Origin: Lingula anatina
Taxonomy: Eukaryota > Brachiopoda > Lingulata > Lingulida > Lingulidae
Assembly: GCF_001039355.2 (NCBI RefSeq)
Contig: NW_019775956.1
Coordinates: 16,893-80,892 of the forward strand
Reading direction: 5' to 3'
Length of the DNA stretch: 64,000 nt
The position numbers and the translations under genes are program-made. Positions within the stretch are counted from its first letter, which is position 1; the number at the start of each line of letters is the position of its first letter. Under the pieces are notes generated by a model. The model did no database searches. It was not told the DNA's origin and was given only the letters and a program-made list of their open reading frames with translations. Shown here piece by piece: positions 34,701-45,665 of the stretch.

Positions 34701-37700
34701 TTTGTTAATATTTATCTTGAAATATATATAAAGTATGACAGGTGGGTGTGTCTTATTTCTCCTCCACAGCTGGCAGTGTGTCCTGCCATAAGTGGTGATA
34801 CTTTCCTGTATGGTAAGATGTCACCATATCTCCATAGTGTGTGCTTACATGAATACTGTTTCATCAGAGGTCCACGGAAGACTGCCCGAAAAGCTTTGGA
34901 GTGGTTTGCTGATATTGGTAAGTCATGCGCATGATGTTTTGTAAGGTATGCTGAAAATAATCCAGAAAATTTTACAAAAAGCAGGTTTTAGTGTATTGCA
35001 TAGGTTCCAAACTGAGCTCGTTTAAAGGGCTGCTTAGTAAAAAAGGTTGCTTACTTTCATCTTAATATGAAACAAGTTCTTGTATTTTAATTGAATGAGA
35101 ATTGCTCTGAGCAATAGGTACCTTTTATGATGGCCAGTTTAACTATTAGTACTGTGTGGCTGTGTTATAGTGTACCATCACTTGGCACAGCTGTATGAGG
35201 AAGGCACCATGGTGTTGTATGGTGTATATATGGGGACTGCTTCAAGAAACAACCGCTGGACACTAGAGGGAGCTCTCAACAAGAGGAAACAGTTTGAAAC
35301 AGAACTCATCAGACACCTGGCAGCAAAGGAACCTGTATATCTTAAGGTCTGGTAGCTATGCTATGTAAACTATGTTTAAGAGGTGTTATAGCTTGATTTG
35401 ACTTTTTTTCAACAGAGCAAATAACTTTGAGTAATACTGTACTCTGAAAGTATGGATATGATTTTTAGTGCTTGCATACAGTGACCTCATGTTTCTGCTG
35501 GTATTGCAGTGAATTTCAGTGAATAACAAATTTATATTTGGAGAATTATTTATCATTATTGTAGGCATATGTGGCTGTGGAGTGGAGATACATTCCTGTC
35601 ATCAAACATTTCATGTTGCAATTTATAAGTGAGGATGAAAATGAGTAAGTTTTCATGCAGAAGTGTCCTCTATTTGAATACTTTTTTATGGGCACAAATT
35701 TAAATCTTCAATGGAAAATGTTGTATATTCCTTATTGCAGAAAAAATGTTAGACAATGTAAAACTGTATGAAAATAGTTTAATCATGTACAGATAGAAAG
35801 TGCAAAGGAACCTTACAAAGTTCAATGTTTCTCTGTTTTCAGGTATGAAATGTTCTACTGTCATACTCCTATACACATCCACCAGAGTGTCTTTATGGAC
35901 AAGGAAAAGGTAATAAACCTTGGGCACTGTAAGTTTATACATTTTCAGTGAATGCCTAAGGTAATGTNCAAATATGGTAGAGGTGTTTGGTACAATACAA
36001 TAGAATGGATAGATTATTTAAACATTTTCCTGGTAGTTCATTTGCCAGAATTGTGTTATATTACTTGTATGTTGTAGGCACTGAGGGATGTTTGGGGGTT
36101 TTAGACTGGGACAGTTTCTCCCAAGTTATCCCAGTGGGACAGGAATTGCTCATGCATAAGTACCCTCACAGGAAGGGTCCTTACCGAGTGAGTTGTAAAC
36201 TTTAAGATATATAGTTTAATTGGATTGTCTGCTGCAATAGTTATTTTCCAAAAATATCTATATTGAAGAAATGTCTTTAAATGTTTGGTATCTAATTTAA
36301 AGCTGCATTTGTTAATATTTATCTTGAAATATATATAAAGTATGACAGGTGGGTGTGTCTTATTTCTCCTCCACAGCTGGCAGTGTGTCCTGCCATAAGT
36401 GGTGATACTTTCCTGTATGGTAAGATGTCACCATATCTCCATAGTGTGTGCTTACATGAATACTGTTTCATCAGAGGTCCACGGAAGACTGCCCGAAAAG
36501 CTTTGGAGTGGTTTGCTGATATTGGTAAGTCATGCGCATGATGTTTTGTAAGGTATGCTGAAAATAATCCAGAAAATTTTACAAAAAGCAGGTTTTAGTG
36601 TATTGCATAGGTTCCAAACTGAGCTCGTTTAAAGGGCTGCTTAGTAAAAAAGGTTGCTTACTTTCATCTTAATATGAAACAAGTTCTTGTATTTTAATTG
36701 AATGAGAATTGCTCTGAGCAATAGGTACCTTTTATGATGGCCAGTTTAACTATTAGTACTGTGTGGCTGTGTTATAGTGTACCATCACTTGGCACAGCTG
36801 TATGAGGAAGGCACCATGGTGTTGTATGGTGTATATATGGGGACTGCTTCAAGAAACAACCGCTGGACACTAGAGGGAGCTCTCAACAAGAGGAAACAGT
36901 TTGAAACAGAACTCATCAGACACCTGGCAGCAAAGGAACCTGTATATCTTAAGGTCTGGTAGCTATGCTATGTAAACTATGTTTAAGAGGTGTTATAGCT
37001 TGATTTGACTTTTTTTCAACAGAGCAAATAACTTTGAGTAATACTGTACTCTGAAAGTATGGATATGATTTTTAGTGCTTGCATACAGTGACCTCATGTT
37101 TCTGCTGGTATTGCAGTGAATTTCAGTGAATAACAAATTTATATTTGGAGAATTATTTATCATTATTGTAGGCATATGTGGCTGTGGAGTGGAGATACAT
37201 TCCTGTCATCAAACATTTCATGTTGCAATTTATAAGTGAGGATGAAAATGAGTAAGTTTTCATGCAGAAGTGTCCTCTATTTGAATACTTTTTTATGGGC
37301 ACAAATTTAAATCTTCAATGGAAAATGTTGTATATTCCTTATTGCAGAAAAAATGTTAGACAATGTAAAACTGTATGAAAATAGTTTAATCATGTACAGA
37401 TAGAAAGTGCAAAGGAACCTTACAAAGTTCAATGTTTCTCTGTTTTCAGGTATGAAATGTTCTACTCTCATACTCCTATACACATCCACCAGAGTGTCTT
37501 TATGGACAAGGAAAAGGTAATAAACCTTGGGCACTGTAAGTTTATACATTTTCAGTGAATGCCTAAGGTAATGTGCAGTACCTTTTTCTATGTTCATTTG
37601 GTTGCAAGTTGTTCATTCAGCTAAAAAGAGTAATTCACATTTATGTGTAACAGTTACTGTAGGAAAATAACATGCATGTGTGAATGTTGTAACTGCATCA

Positions 37701-39316
37701 GATCTGGATATCCTCGTTGATTAAACAATAAGAAGAAAATAGCTGTAGATAAAGAATGTAACTCTCTTGTATATCTGTTATTTATTTATTTTTTTATCTA
37801 TTTATTTATTTATTTATTTATTTATTTACTTTGTAGGGGGGGTGCACATGTAAATATGCAGTACATGTATATTTCTTGACAGAACTCTTTAAATTATCTG
37901 AAAATGTCAGAATTAACAATTGTTGAAGCACTCCTCTCTTCCAGGCCAGTTTTTACTACCAACGCTGTGACCCTCTGTCTGATGAGGACCCATACTCCCC
38001 AGGGAACAGCCTGCAGGTACTGGGCTACATTGACCAGAGAATTCTGGAGGCAAGAAAAGAAGCAGACTGGGTCAGTGTCCAGAAGTGGATACTGCAAAAG
38101 TCAATAGTCACTAAGGTCAGTTATATGCCATGTCCTGTTAGCATATTTTTTATTGGTAATTGATGCGCTTTAGGAACAGTGTCAATTTATGGTTGTTCTT
38201 TGCATTTTTTGTTCCATGGAGTTTTTGGTGTATACTTTATACTAAATCTTTTTCATTTATTGCAGAAGTCGGATCAGATTGGTGAAAGTTGGTATTTATT
38301 CCACAGCATTGCTGGAAGGTTGGAGTACCTCCGCACCCTGATCCAGTCTTTGACTGACTTAGTTAACTATGGCTTAGAGAAGGAGAAGAGTCCACTGAGG
38401 GTCAGCAGGCAAGTGGACAGAAGTCGAGCCACGCTGTCCAGTCAGGTGGTACAGGTAAGTGCAGTAACTCTCTAAAATGTAGCTGTACCCTTGTGTGTGC
38501 AGTGATTTGAGGCTGGTGGTCACTTGTTATTTAACTCTTGAAATATATGTTATGTTTCATTCACAGAGTTCTATCTTACTTTTTGATTATGTTTACATAA
38601 CCTTAACCCTTATATAGTTGGTAAATTCCTTTATTCCTGTGGACCTGTTAGTAATGTGATATGATTCCTCTACTCCAGAGTCCTGTTGACCAGTCAGTAA
38701 TGTGTAGGATGGTGACAGCTTTCAGGCAGAAGTTTCGCCAGGTAGTGACCAGTAGGGTGGCCCTTGCTGCCGCATCTCTGTTGGACTTTGACCTGGTCAA
38801 GCTGGACCAGTGCATGGAACTGGACACTACAACTAACCTCTGGGTGCCACACAGTCATGAACAGGTAACTGGAAAATGGGACTATGGAACCTTTACTTTC
38901 CATTATTTTCACATTTTGCATAATGTTGACTTTATCAGTACATGTATTTTCATCTGTCACATAATTTGTTGTATTTCAACCCATGTTTTATTTTCATACC
39001 CTAATTTTCAGTTTCTATGATTCATTTATTTAAAATTATATTTCAGGTAATTGCCACATTTGAAGAAGTATCTCTACATCTTCTATACCTTCAAGATTTA
39101 GCAGCTTTCAGTTTTTATCAGTCCAACCTGCTTGCACAAGCAACTATGCAAAGTGTTGAAAGAAAGGCAGAACAGAGGCCAGAGAGTGTATATTCCCAAG
39201 ATATGAGAAGTCACAGTAACTACATAATGAAACCAGCAGCTTATGTAGACAACACAGACCAAAGTGATCACCTGTTGAGGCCAGTGACTCATACTGATAA
39301 TACAACAGAGTGGTGA
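23955..39316 (+). CDS. Unrecognised conserved-looking multi-exon protein, about 1252 residues
   Basis: Exons with consistent phases: 23955-24038, 24338-24406, 24620-24834, 25050-25102, 25274-25473, 25774-25890, 26468-26543, 26770-26855, 27089-27148, 27353-27471, 27886-28028, 28229-28409, 28715-28807, 29059-29185, 29365-29444, 29584-29695, 29826-29918, 30321-30389, 30528-30597, 30749-30822, 31101-31225, 31456-31571, 34471-34580, 34770-34917, 35171-35346, 35565-35644, 35843-35909, 37945-38115, 38266-38454, 38679-38864, 39047-39316 (TGA). The total is 3759 nt. I do not recognise the family. The protein is mostly helical in character, with no signal peptide or clear membrane helix. The motif LP-x-NPYP-x-x-L-x-x-L occurs twice (NPYP at about residues 108-111 and 734-737), suggesting an internal duplication. 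The C-terminal third is rich in charged helices (QVLGYIDQRILEARKEADW, SWYLFHSIAGRLEYLRTLI). Two exon blocks are repeated in the assembly. Confidence 0.85.
28954..34360. repeat. Direct duplication 28954-31633 / 31635-34360 around an N at 31634
   Basis: Both copies start in a (CT)n(CA)n microsatellite (28954-29022 and 31635-31729, different lengths) and end at atttgataa. Differences run at roughly 2 percent with small indels, the level of alleles in a highly polymorphic animal. The microsatellite at the join probably caused the assembly break. Confidence 0.88.
31769..34300 (+). CDS. Second copy of nine internal exons of the unrecognised gene
   Basis: Exons 31769-31895, 32076-32155, 32292-32403, 32534-32626, 33029-33097, 33236-33305, 33457-33530, 33809-33933 and 34185-34300 repeat the exons at 29059-31571 with the same lengths. 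Joining 31571 (phase 1) to 31769, which supplies a single base, would break the frame, so the two sets cannot both be in one mRNA. By eye there are seven amino-acid differences, for example H/N in VNHLMHC, AA/TS in RRLAAW, Q/K before CITS, R/G in AIARDS and Y/C in EEVYHG. Confidence 0.8.
34362..37574. repeat. Near-exact direct duplication 34362-35967 / 35969-37574 around an N at 35968
   Basis: The two 1606-base blocks have equal length and I found a single substitution. This is far closer than the neighbouring copy pair and looks like one contig overlap that was not merged. Confidence 0.92.
36078..37516 (+). CDS. Second copy of five further exons of the unrecognised gene
   Basis: Exons 36078-36187, 36377-36524, 36778-36953, 37172-37251 and 37450-37516 repeat 34471-34580 through 35843-35909 exactly 1607 bases away. 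The only coding change I see is TGT to TCT (Cys to Ser in FYCHTPIH). Joining the first set (ending phase 0) to the second (starting with two bases of a split codon) breaks the frame. Confidence 0.82.
37768..37830. repeat. TTTA microsatellite in an intron of the unrecognised gene
   Basis: About 60 bases of imperfect TTTA/TTAT units in the intron between exons 35843-35909 (or its copy) and 37945-38115. Confidence 0.8.
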
Positions 39317-39417
39317 TTTAACCACATTAAATACATGACAGTGTTAAATTAAATTAAATCTTTTTATGCTGGTTTTTCATAGCTGAAGAAAAATCTGTGA
39401 TATATTTTGTCTGTGAT

Positions 39418-39423
39418 AATAAA
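39418..39423 (+). promoter_or_regulatory. Polyadenylation signal of the unrecognised gene
   Basis: AATAAA about 100 bases after the stop codon at 39314-39316. Further AATAAA hexamers near 40100 and 40211 could give longer transcripts. Confidence 0.55.
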
Positions 39424-39429
39424 ATGCCC

Positions 39430-41060
39430 ATTAATATGGCTTTGTCAACAAAGGACAGTGTATTTTATTATTGTAGATGACATACACGTACCCTTGTTAC
39501 AGCACAACCAATGTCATTATTGCAGTGTAATGTTGCATTGCCCTCAGACTAATAGCTTCATTATGTAATTGCTGGACTGTCATCAGGACCATCTATCTGT
39601 ATTGTCCTCAAGGTTTTAAGCTCTGTAAATGTATCTGGGGGACTTTCATAAATCTTGTCACTTGTTGTTTTTTTTATTGTGATTCAATCATTCCTTCATA
39701 TCATAAGTGATATATAGCCTTAAAAAGCTGTACTATGAAAGTTCCATTTTCCCCCCTGTAAACTATTTCATCTGAAAAGAGCTGATGCAAAAAGAGAGGA
39801 AGTTTTGCTGTGGAATGGCCCTATACACTATTATTAGTATTAAGAGAAGTAAGGAGAGTGGATAGTCAAAGGGGCGTGTCCTGTGAGCATATGTACTAAC
39901 TGCTGTCATAGAAGTAGAGGACAACTGTGGAGATCCTAACAGTACATATGTTCAGTGTACATCAGTGTAAAAGCTTTTTCAGTGGTGTAAGTTTTGCAGA
40001 AGATTCTTCATTTTAAATGTTATTATATTCAGCAAAATGTAGGGGTTTTATTTTTGAATGGTTTTCATTTGTTGAATTTGAATACAAACAGTGACCTTAA
40101 AATAAAGCATTATTTCAATGTATTTCTGAGTGGTAAATTCTTTGCAAGTTGATTTGTTTGTATAGTTTCCTAATTTAATACCAATTCACTAATTGTTTCA
40201 TGTTAAATCTAAATAAATGTGCTATAAATATGAAATCAGCTTCTACCAGGTGTATATTTTCATTGTCCAAATATAAATATTTGAAAGGAATTGATATTTT
40301 TAAAGTTGGTCCAAAAATTGGTGCTAAATGTTTCTAAAAATTGGCTCACAACTAGAACTAAAATTATACAAATCTTTACTTTCTTTATTTTGAAGCAGTG
40401 GTATAAACAACATGCATCTTTGATATAACATTTAACATTTTACTAAGAATATATGGAATAAATATGAAAATAATTCTAACTATGGAAAAGATGTTATTAC
40501 AAAATACGAACTTTAGACTGTAAAGACAGTTTCTTGGAATGCTTCCCCCACCACCATATATTTTTAGACTGGAAATTGGGATTTGTATTCAGTTAAATTC
40601 ATAATCTCTTAAATGTCCTTAATTGTAAGATAAAAATGTGTTAAAACATTACTCAAGTTACTCAAAGCACTGGCAAACTTCTAGCAAAAGTCTGCTCACA
40701 GCTACAGCTACATTAATAAAGGAAGAATGAATCTTGATGATAAAATGGTTTTCTTAACCTTCTATATGACAATTTCACTAGATCTATCACAATTTTTCTT
40801 TGGATCTTTTCTGCTGTTTCTCATCAAAATAACCTGATGGCAAACATCCTTCTCATAGATTTTACCAAATCCCCTTGCACCATATGATATGTTTAAAGAA
40901 CATAAAAGACCCTTGGATATATAAGTTTTGCCATATATATGTGTGTGCGTATCATACATTTTAAAACAGAAATTGTACCAAACATAGATCTCATACTAAA
41001 CAAGCAGCAACTGCAGTACACATGTAGTTACACAGTTTGTCATTGAAATTAATAAAATTA
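39430..41060. other. Convergent intergenic region
   Basis: The unrecognised gene (plus) and the PhnD-like gene (minus) converge here. The DNA is AT-rich, with extra AATAAA hexamers on the plus strand, and probably holds both 3' UTRs. I see no further gene. Confidence 0.5.
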
Positions 41061-42264
41061 TTAATAGTAAGGTGTGTCTATGGAAAGCTTTTCCACATCC
41101 TTTAGTAATTCTCGCTCAAAGTTGTACAAGGATGTATCTATGGGAACAAACTTAATGATGTCCAGTTCTTGTAGTTTGGGCTGCCACCTTGGGTCTTCAT
41201 GCATAGTTAACATTACCTCTGCTATCCTGCTTTTTAACTCCTCTGTAATAGAAGCAAAATACAAGACAATACTGATCTCTGTATAAAATTGTGTGTAACT
41301 GAAGAATGAAAACACTCACTGGGAATCAATAGGACAACATATGACTGTTAAAGTATATACGAGTCCATGGAGCTAAGAAAAAGACTGACACCACATCAGA
41401 GGTATTCAGTTACCATACCTGGCAACCTTGCATTGACCACCATTGGATACACAGACATTGGACCCCAGGTTGTCAAGATGTGAATGGAACTCCGTAGCTC
41501 AGGGTTTTTCTTGAGGAAAGCTCGTAAGCAGTTGGAATCTATAGCTGCCACATCAACCACACGATCCAATACCATGCGAATGGAGTTCAGGTGGGATCCT
41601 AAGGGGAGTAATTTATGAATACCATATTGTTTAAATGTTCCAGCAGTGCATTCAGGAATAGATTTTCTCATCTGTTGTATTCTGTATGTTATATTGGCAT
41701 TGTGTGTGTGCATGTGTGCATGTGTGCGTATATATATACACTTCTGGGAACAGCCTTGCCATCTTGTTTGCAAGTTTGCTATTATGATTGTCATAACCTA
41801 CCGACTCAACCTTTTCCATTTGCCCTGTTTGAGCTTATCTACGGGGAATTGAAAAAAACGAACACTTTTTCTGGCTTCTTCTGTGACTACGCCCAAAGGC
41901 GAAGCAGAAAACCGTGTTGACAGCTGTAGTCACTGTTGATAAGACTGCCAAAACATCGTGCCATATTTAACATGTCCCCAGGAGTGATGAAATTTTGTGG
42001 AATCCCGCAAACTTCAGTTTTAATTTCTGTGCCCATTAGTGTCTGACATTTTCCAACATGCTTTAATTTGTGCATAATTTCTACTTTCTGTTGTAAATCA
42101 CACTTAATTTACCTGAACAAAATGTGCTAGCAAAAAAACTTGTATTTGTGCCCATCTTCTTCAGTTGTGATAATACTATGAAGTTTCCACTAAGTGATTC
42201 TGAGTCACTATAGCCTAATCTGCGGCCTTTCAGGTCATGGAATTCCTTTATACTGGACCTAAAA

Positions 42265-42333
<69 letters not shown>

Positions 42334-42492
42334 TTAGTTTAACATTACAATAGATATCTCATTAGCAGCTCTGTATCTAAAGCCATTATGTAGAATTTTT
42401 TTCCAAACTCAGCAATGCTTTGTTGGTGCATAATAAGTATAAACAACTTCTTACAATTTATATTATCATATTGCAACCTCTACTGAATTACA

Positions 42493-42528
<36 letters not shown>

Positions 42529-43085
42529 ATTTGTAATGCATTATACTAAATCACTAGACAGTGGTGTATCTGATTATCATTAACAATTTATTACTAAATG
42601 GTTCTGTATATATTCCATTTGAAAGCATACTTGTTATCAGAATGTATAATGACATCTGAGAAGTAAACTGGTCTGTTTTCTCCCTTGGGATGTACAAATA
42701 CTGGGGCCACTGGAATATGCTCTATGTATTTGTTCTTACGATCTTGAAGACGGAGAAAAGATGGACTGCATATAAATCCTATAACAAAATTAAAAGTTTA
42801 GTAATAAACAAACAAACATAATAAATAATTCAATTTTTAACTTATTTTATTGACAATATCCTACATATGATCAAATGTGCTAATAATAAGAGACATACCA
42901 ACATCTGCCTCATCTTTGGTAAAAGGATCTGTCCTACTCCGAGGTGGTCCACTCCAGCGAGATTCATAAATTAGATATGCCTCCCTTTCCAGCTTCTCCT
43001 CCAGGTATTGCATGATAGTTTCAAACACTTCAACAGGGACATTGGGGGACAGGTATGTGATCATTCTCAGGCTTTTTGCTTCCAT
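41061..43085 (-). CDS. PhnD-like (phosphonate-binding-protein-like) protein, 280 residues
   Basis: Five minus-strand exons join cleanly: 43085-42899 (ATG), 42778-42631, 42258-42113, 41598-41419 and 41242-41061 (TAA), 843 nt. The protein resembles the periplasmic substrate-binding component of bacterial phosphonate/phosphite ABC transporters (PhnD family): ADVGFICSPSFLRL, a hinge-like RPVYFSDVIIHSDN, LKGRRLGYSDSESLSGNF, GSHLNSIRMVLDRVVDVAAID and LTTWGPMSVYPMVVNARLP occur in the order and spacing of that family. It begins directly with MEAK and the fold, with no signal peptide or lipobox, so it should be cytosolic and cannot work as a classical transporter subunit. The introns show it is a resident animal gene. 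Its ligand is unknown; by family it could bind a small oxyanion or phosphonate-like compound. Confidence 0.75.
42261..42330. repeat. Poly-A and (AT)n tract in a PhnD-like gene intron
   Basis: A run of A (about 42261-42281) followed by about 20 AT units lies just beyond the acceptor of exon 3. A (TTA)n run is at about 42494-42525 in the same intron. Confidence 0.85.
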
Positions 43086-44198
43086 TTTATTTGTCCCTGT
43101 TGTTGATACAACTAGATTATTATAATTATTATTATTGTTATTATTATTATTATACAGATATGGTGCAAGTATCTTACAAAGGGTAAATGTATCTCAAAGA
43201 ATTACATGGAAAATTGTACATAAAAGGAGATAGGCCTATTATTTCTTAAAATCAAAATGCTATGGGCAGATGTTTAATGATTGGGTCTCTAAAGCTGAAC
43301 CTCTAGCATGTTTGCAAAAAAAAAAAAAAAAAAAAAAAATATATTTGTTAACATGTAAACCTATTCAAGTCACAGCTTACACTGTTCTTAGACTTAGACC
43401 ATCAGTTTAAAGGGGTAGCATAAATTCGGGAGAGGCCTGAGCACTCCAAAGTTAACGTNGTATTTGTTCTTACGATCTTGAAGACGGAGAAAAGATGGAC
43501 TGCATATAAATCCTATAACAAAATTAAAAGTTTAGTAATAAACAAACAAACATAATAAATAATTCAATTTTTAACTTATTTTATTGACAATATCCTACAT
43601 ATGATCAAATGTGCTAATAATAAGAGACATACCAACATCTGCCTCATCTTTGGTAAAAGGATCTGTCCTACTCCGAGGTGGTCCACTCCAGCGAGATTCA
43701 TAAATTAGATATGCCTCCCTTTCCAGCTTCTCCTCCAGGTATTGCATGATAGTTTCAAACACTTCAACAGGGACATTGGGGGACAGGTATGTGATCATTC
43801 TCAGTCTTTTTGCTTCCATTTTATTTGTCCCTGTTGTTGATACAACTAGATTATTATTATTATTATTATTGTTATTATTATTATTATTATTATACAGATA
43901 TGGTGCAAGTATCCTACAAAGGGTAAATGTATCTCAAAGAATTACATGGAAAATTGTACATAAAAGGAGATAGGCCTATTATTTCTTAAAATCAAAATGC
44001 TATGGGCAGATGTTTAATGATTGGGTCTCTAAAGCTGAACCTCTAGCATGTTTGCAAAAAAAAAAAAAAAAAAAGGAAATATATTTGTTAACATGTAAAC
44101 CTATTCAAGTCACAGCTTACACTGTTCTTAGACTTAGACCATCAGTTTAAAGGGGTAGCATAAATTCGGGAGAGGCCTGAGCACTCCAAAGTTAACGT
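42726..44198. repeat. Direct duplication 42726-43458 / 43460-44198 around an N at 43459
   Basis: The copies differ mainly in simple-sequence length: (ATT)n near 43120-43153 against 43852-43893, and the poly-A run at about 43316-43339 against 44056-44074. Confidence 0.88.
43460..43819 (-). CDS. Second copy of PhnD-like exon 1 and part of exon 2
   Basis: Exon 43819-43633 repeats exon 1 (43085-42899) with the same length and one amino-acid change (MEAKSLRM against MEAKRLRM). Exon 2 is present only as 43512-43460, cut by the N at 43459. Being the outer copy, it may be the one attached to the true promoter, with 42899-43085 the second haplotype, or the reverse. Confidence 0.72.
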
Positions 44199-45186
44199 TA
44201 TTCCATAATTCATACTGTACCTGAACTCTCGCTTCAGCAATCAAAATATTAACTTGACTAATCCTCCGAGCACCGTGTATAAAGTGTCGCGTGTCCCTGT
44301 GGAAAGCAAACTATTATTGCTGTAACCACCAGTTACGTTCCTTACTCCTGAGATTCCTCTGTAATATTACATCCCTCGATCATGCCTCGATCAGCTGCTC
44401 AACACACAATTACTGGTAGTAGCATCGGAGTCTATTTACGGTCACTTTCAAAGACTGTTTAGGGTGTTACAAAGTAATGAATGATGTACTAATAAAACAC
44501 GCATGTGATAAACGTTATATCATTTTATGGATATTGCAAAGAGATTTCTAATTATTGATAAAATTAGGAGATTCTGCTTTAAGAAAAGTGTACATACAAA
44601 AAATGGCATATTTCCCTATCAAATTGTCTCATTTATGTGACGTTATTTCATTGCCATTTTATTTCTTACATTTATAACATTCTGTACGCTGTATGTGTAT
44701 ACTGTGCATGTTGTTTACTCTTTTGTAATTGTACCTTCAATGTTAAGGTTAACACCAAAATATTCCATTACCACCTAACAAAAATACGCATGCGTGCTTT
44801 TGCCGGAAATAAATCCCTGGAAGCTAGATCATTGATTGAACTTCTGTATGCTCCATTAACATTGATTGGCTTACTTTTAGTGTATGGATGGACACGTATT
44901 TCACGTAGGTGTGAATTCTACGTATTTGGGGACATGTTAATTTTACTTTTAAACTTAGTGTTTTGGATTTTAGTGGTTGGATTGTTTAGTTTTTGAACAG
45001 GTCATTTAACTTACTACTACTAGTCTGCTTCAATGCATTCTACAGGTAAATACTACGTTTTCTACCAATACCAGTTTTTCTTTAAAGCAGCACAGTGAGA
45101 AAGTTAACTGGATCTGTTGCTGTAATATACTGTGAAGTGAATGTTTATAAACGACTTGTGACTCCTTCAATGCTTCATCAGATAAA
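44199..45186. promoter_or_regulatory. Divergent region between the PhnD-like gene and FAM135
   Basis: The two genes are transcribed away from each other, so both promoters are expected here. No core element can be named with confidence. A 119-codon open frame (44637-44996) is hydrophobic and AT-driven and has no other support. Confidence 0.35.
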
Positions 45187-45536
45187 TTGTGACTTTCAAA
45201 CTTGTGAAAGAGTGTGTAAACTCTGTAACATTTATATTACATGGGTGCAGTTAATATTATTAGCTGTTTAGGATTAATGATAGGGTTTACATTTTAACAT
45301 GTAAACATCTTGGTTAACTTGACTTCATGTTAGATGACTCATTTTGTACTATTCATTTTATGCCAGTTAGAATCAAGTGTATGACGGGAATAATATGAGA
45401 TAGGCCAAAGTCTTGTGACTAAGTGTAAAGACAAGCTAGATTTCATGAGATTCTGAGAATGGAATCAGAAATGATGGCAGAGGAGTGAGTACTGTTTAAG
45501 TGCAATCTGTTGCACAACAGTGCAAATTCCTCATGC

Positions 45537-45665
45537 TACAGGTCACTTATAGCTATACTACAGGTCACTTATAGCTAAACTAGAGGTCACTAATTGTAGC
45601 TATACTACATTCCACTTATAGCTATACTTGGGTTCACTTATAGCTACACTGCAGGTCACTTATAG
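45537..45665. repeat. Minisatellite, unit about 22 bp (ggtcacttatagcta...), six units
   Basis: Imperfect tandem units share gtcacttatagctat and ctaca. The second copy of the region, at 48257-48365, lacks exactly one 22-base unit, so the array differs in length between the two copies. Confidence 0.8.

Noticed and set aside
23955-39316. Gamma-tubulin complex component 5/6 or KIAA0825 as identity of the large unrecognised gene.
   Set aside because: Length is similar to some of these, but the sequence motifs I know from those families are absent, so no name is given.
44637-44996. 119-codon hydrophobic open frame between the PhnD-like gene and FAM135.
   Set aside because: No splice sites, Kozak context or homology; composition is that of AT-rich non-coding DNA.
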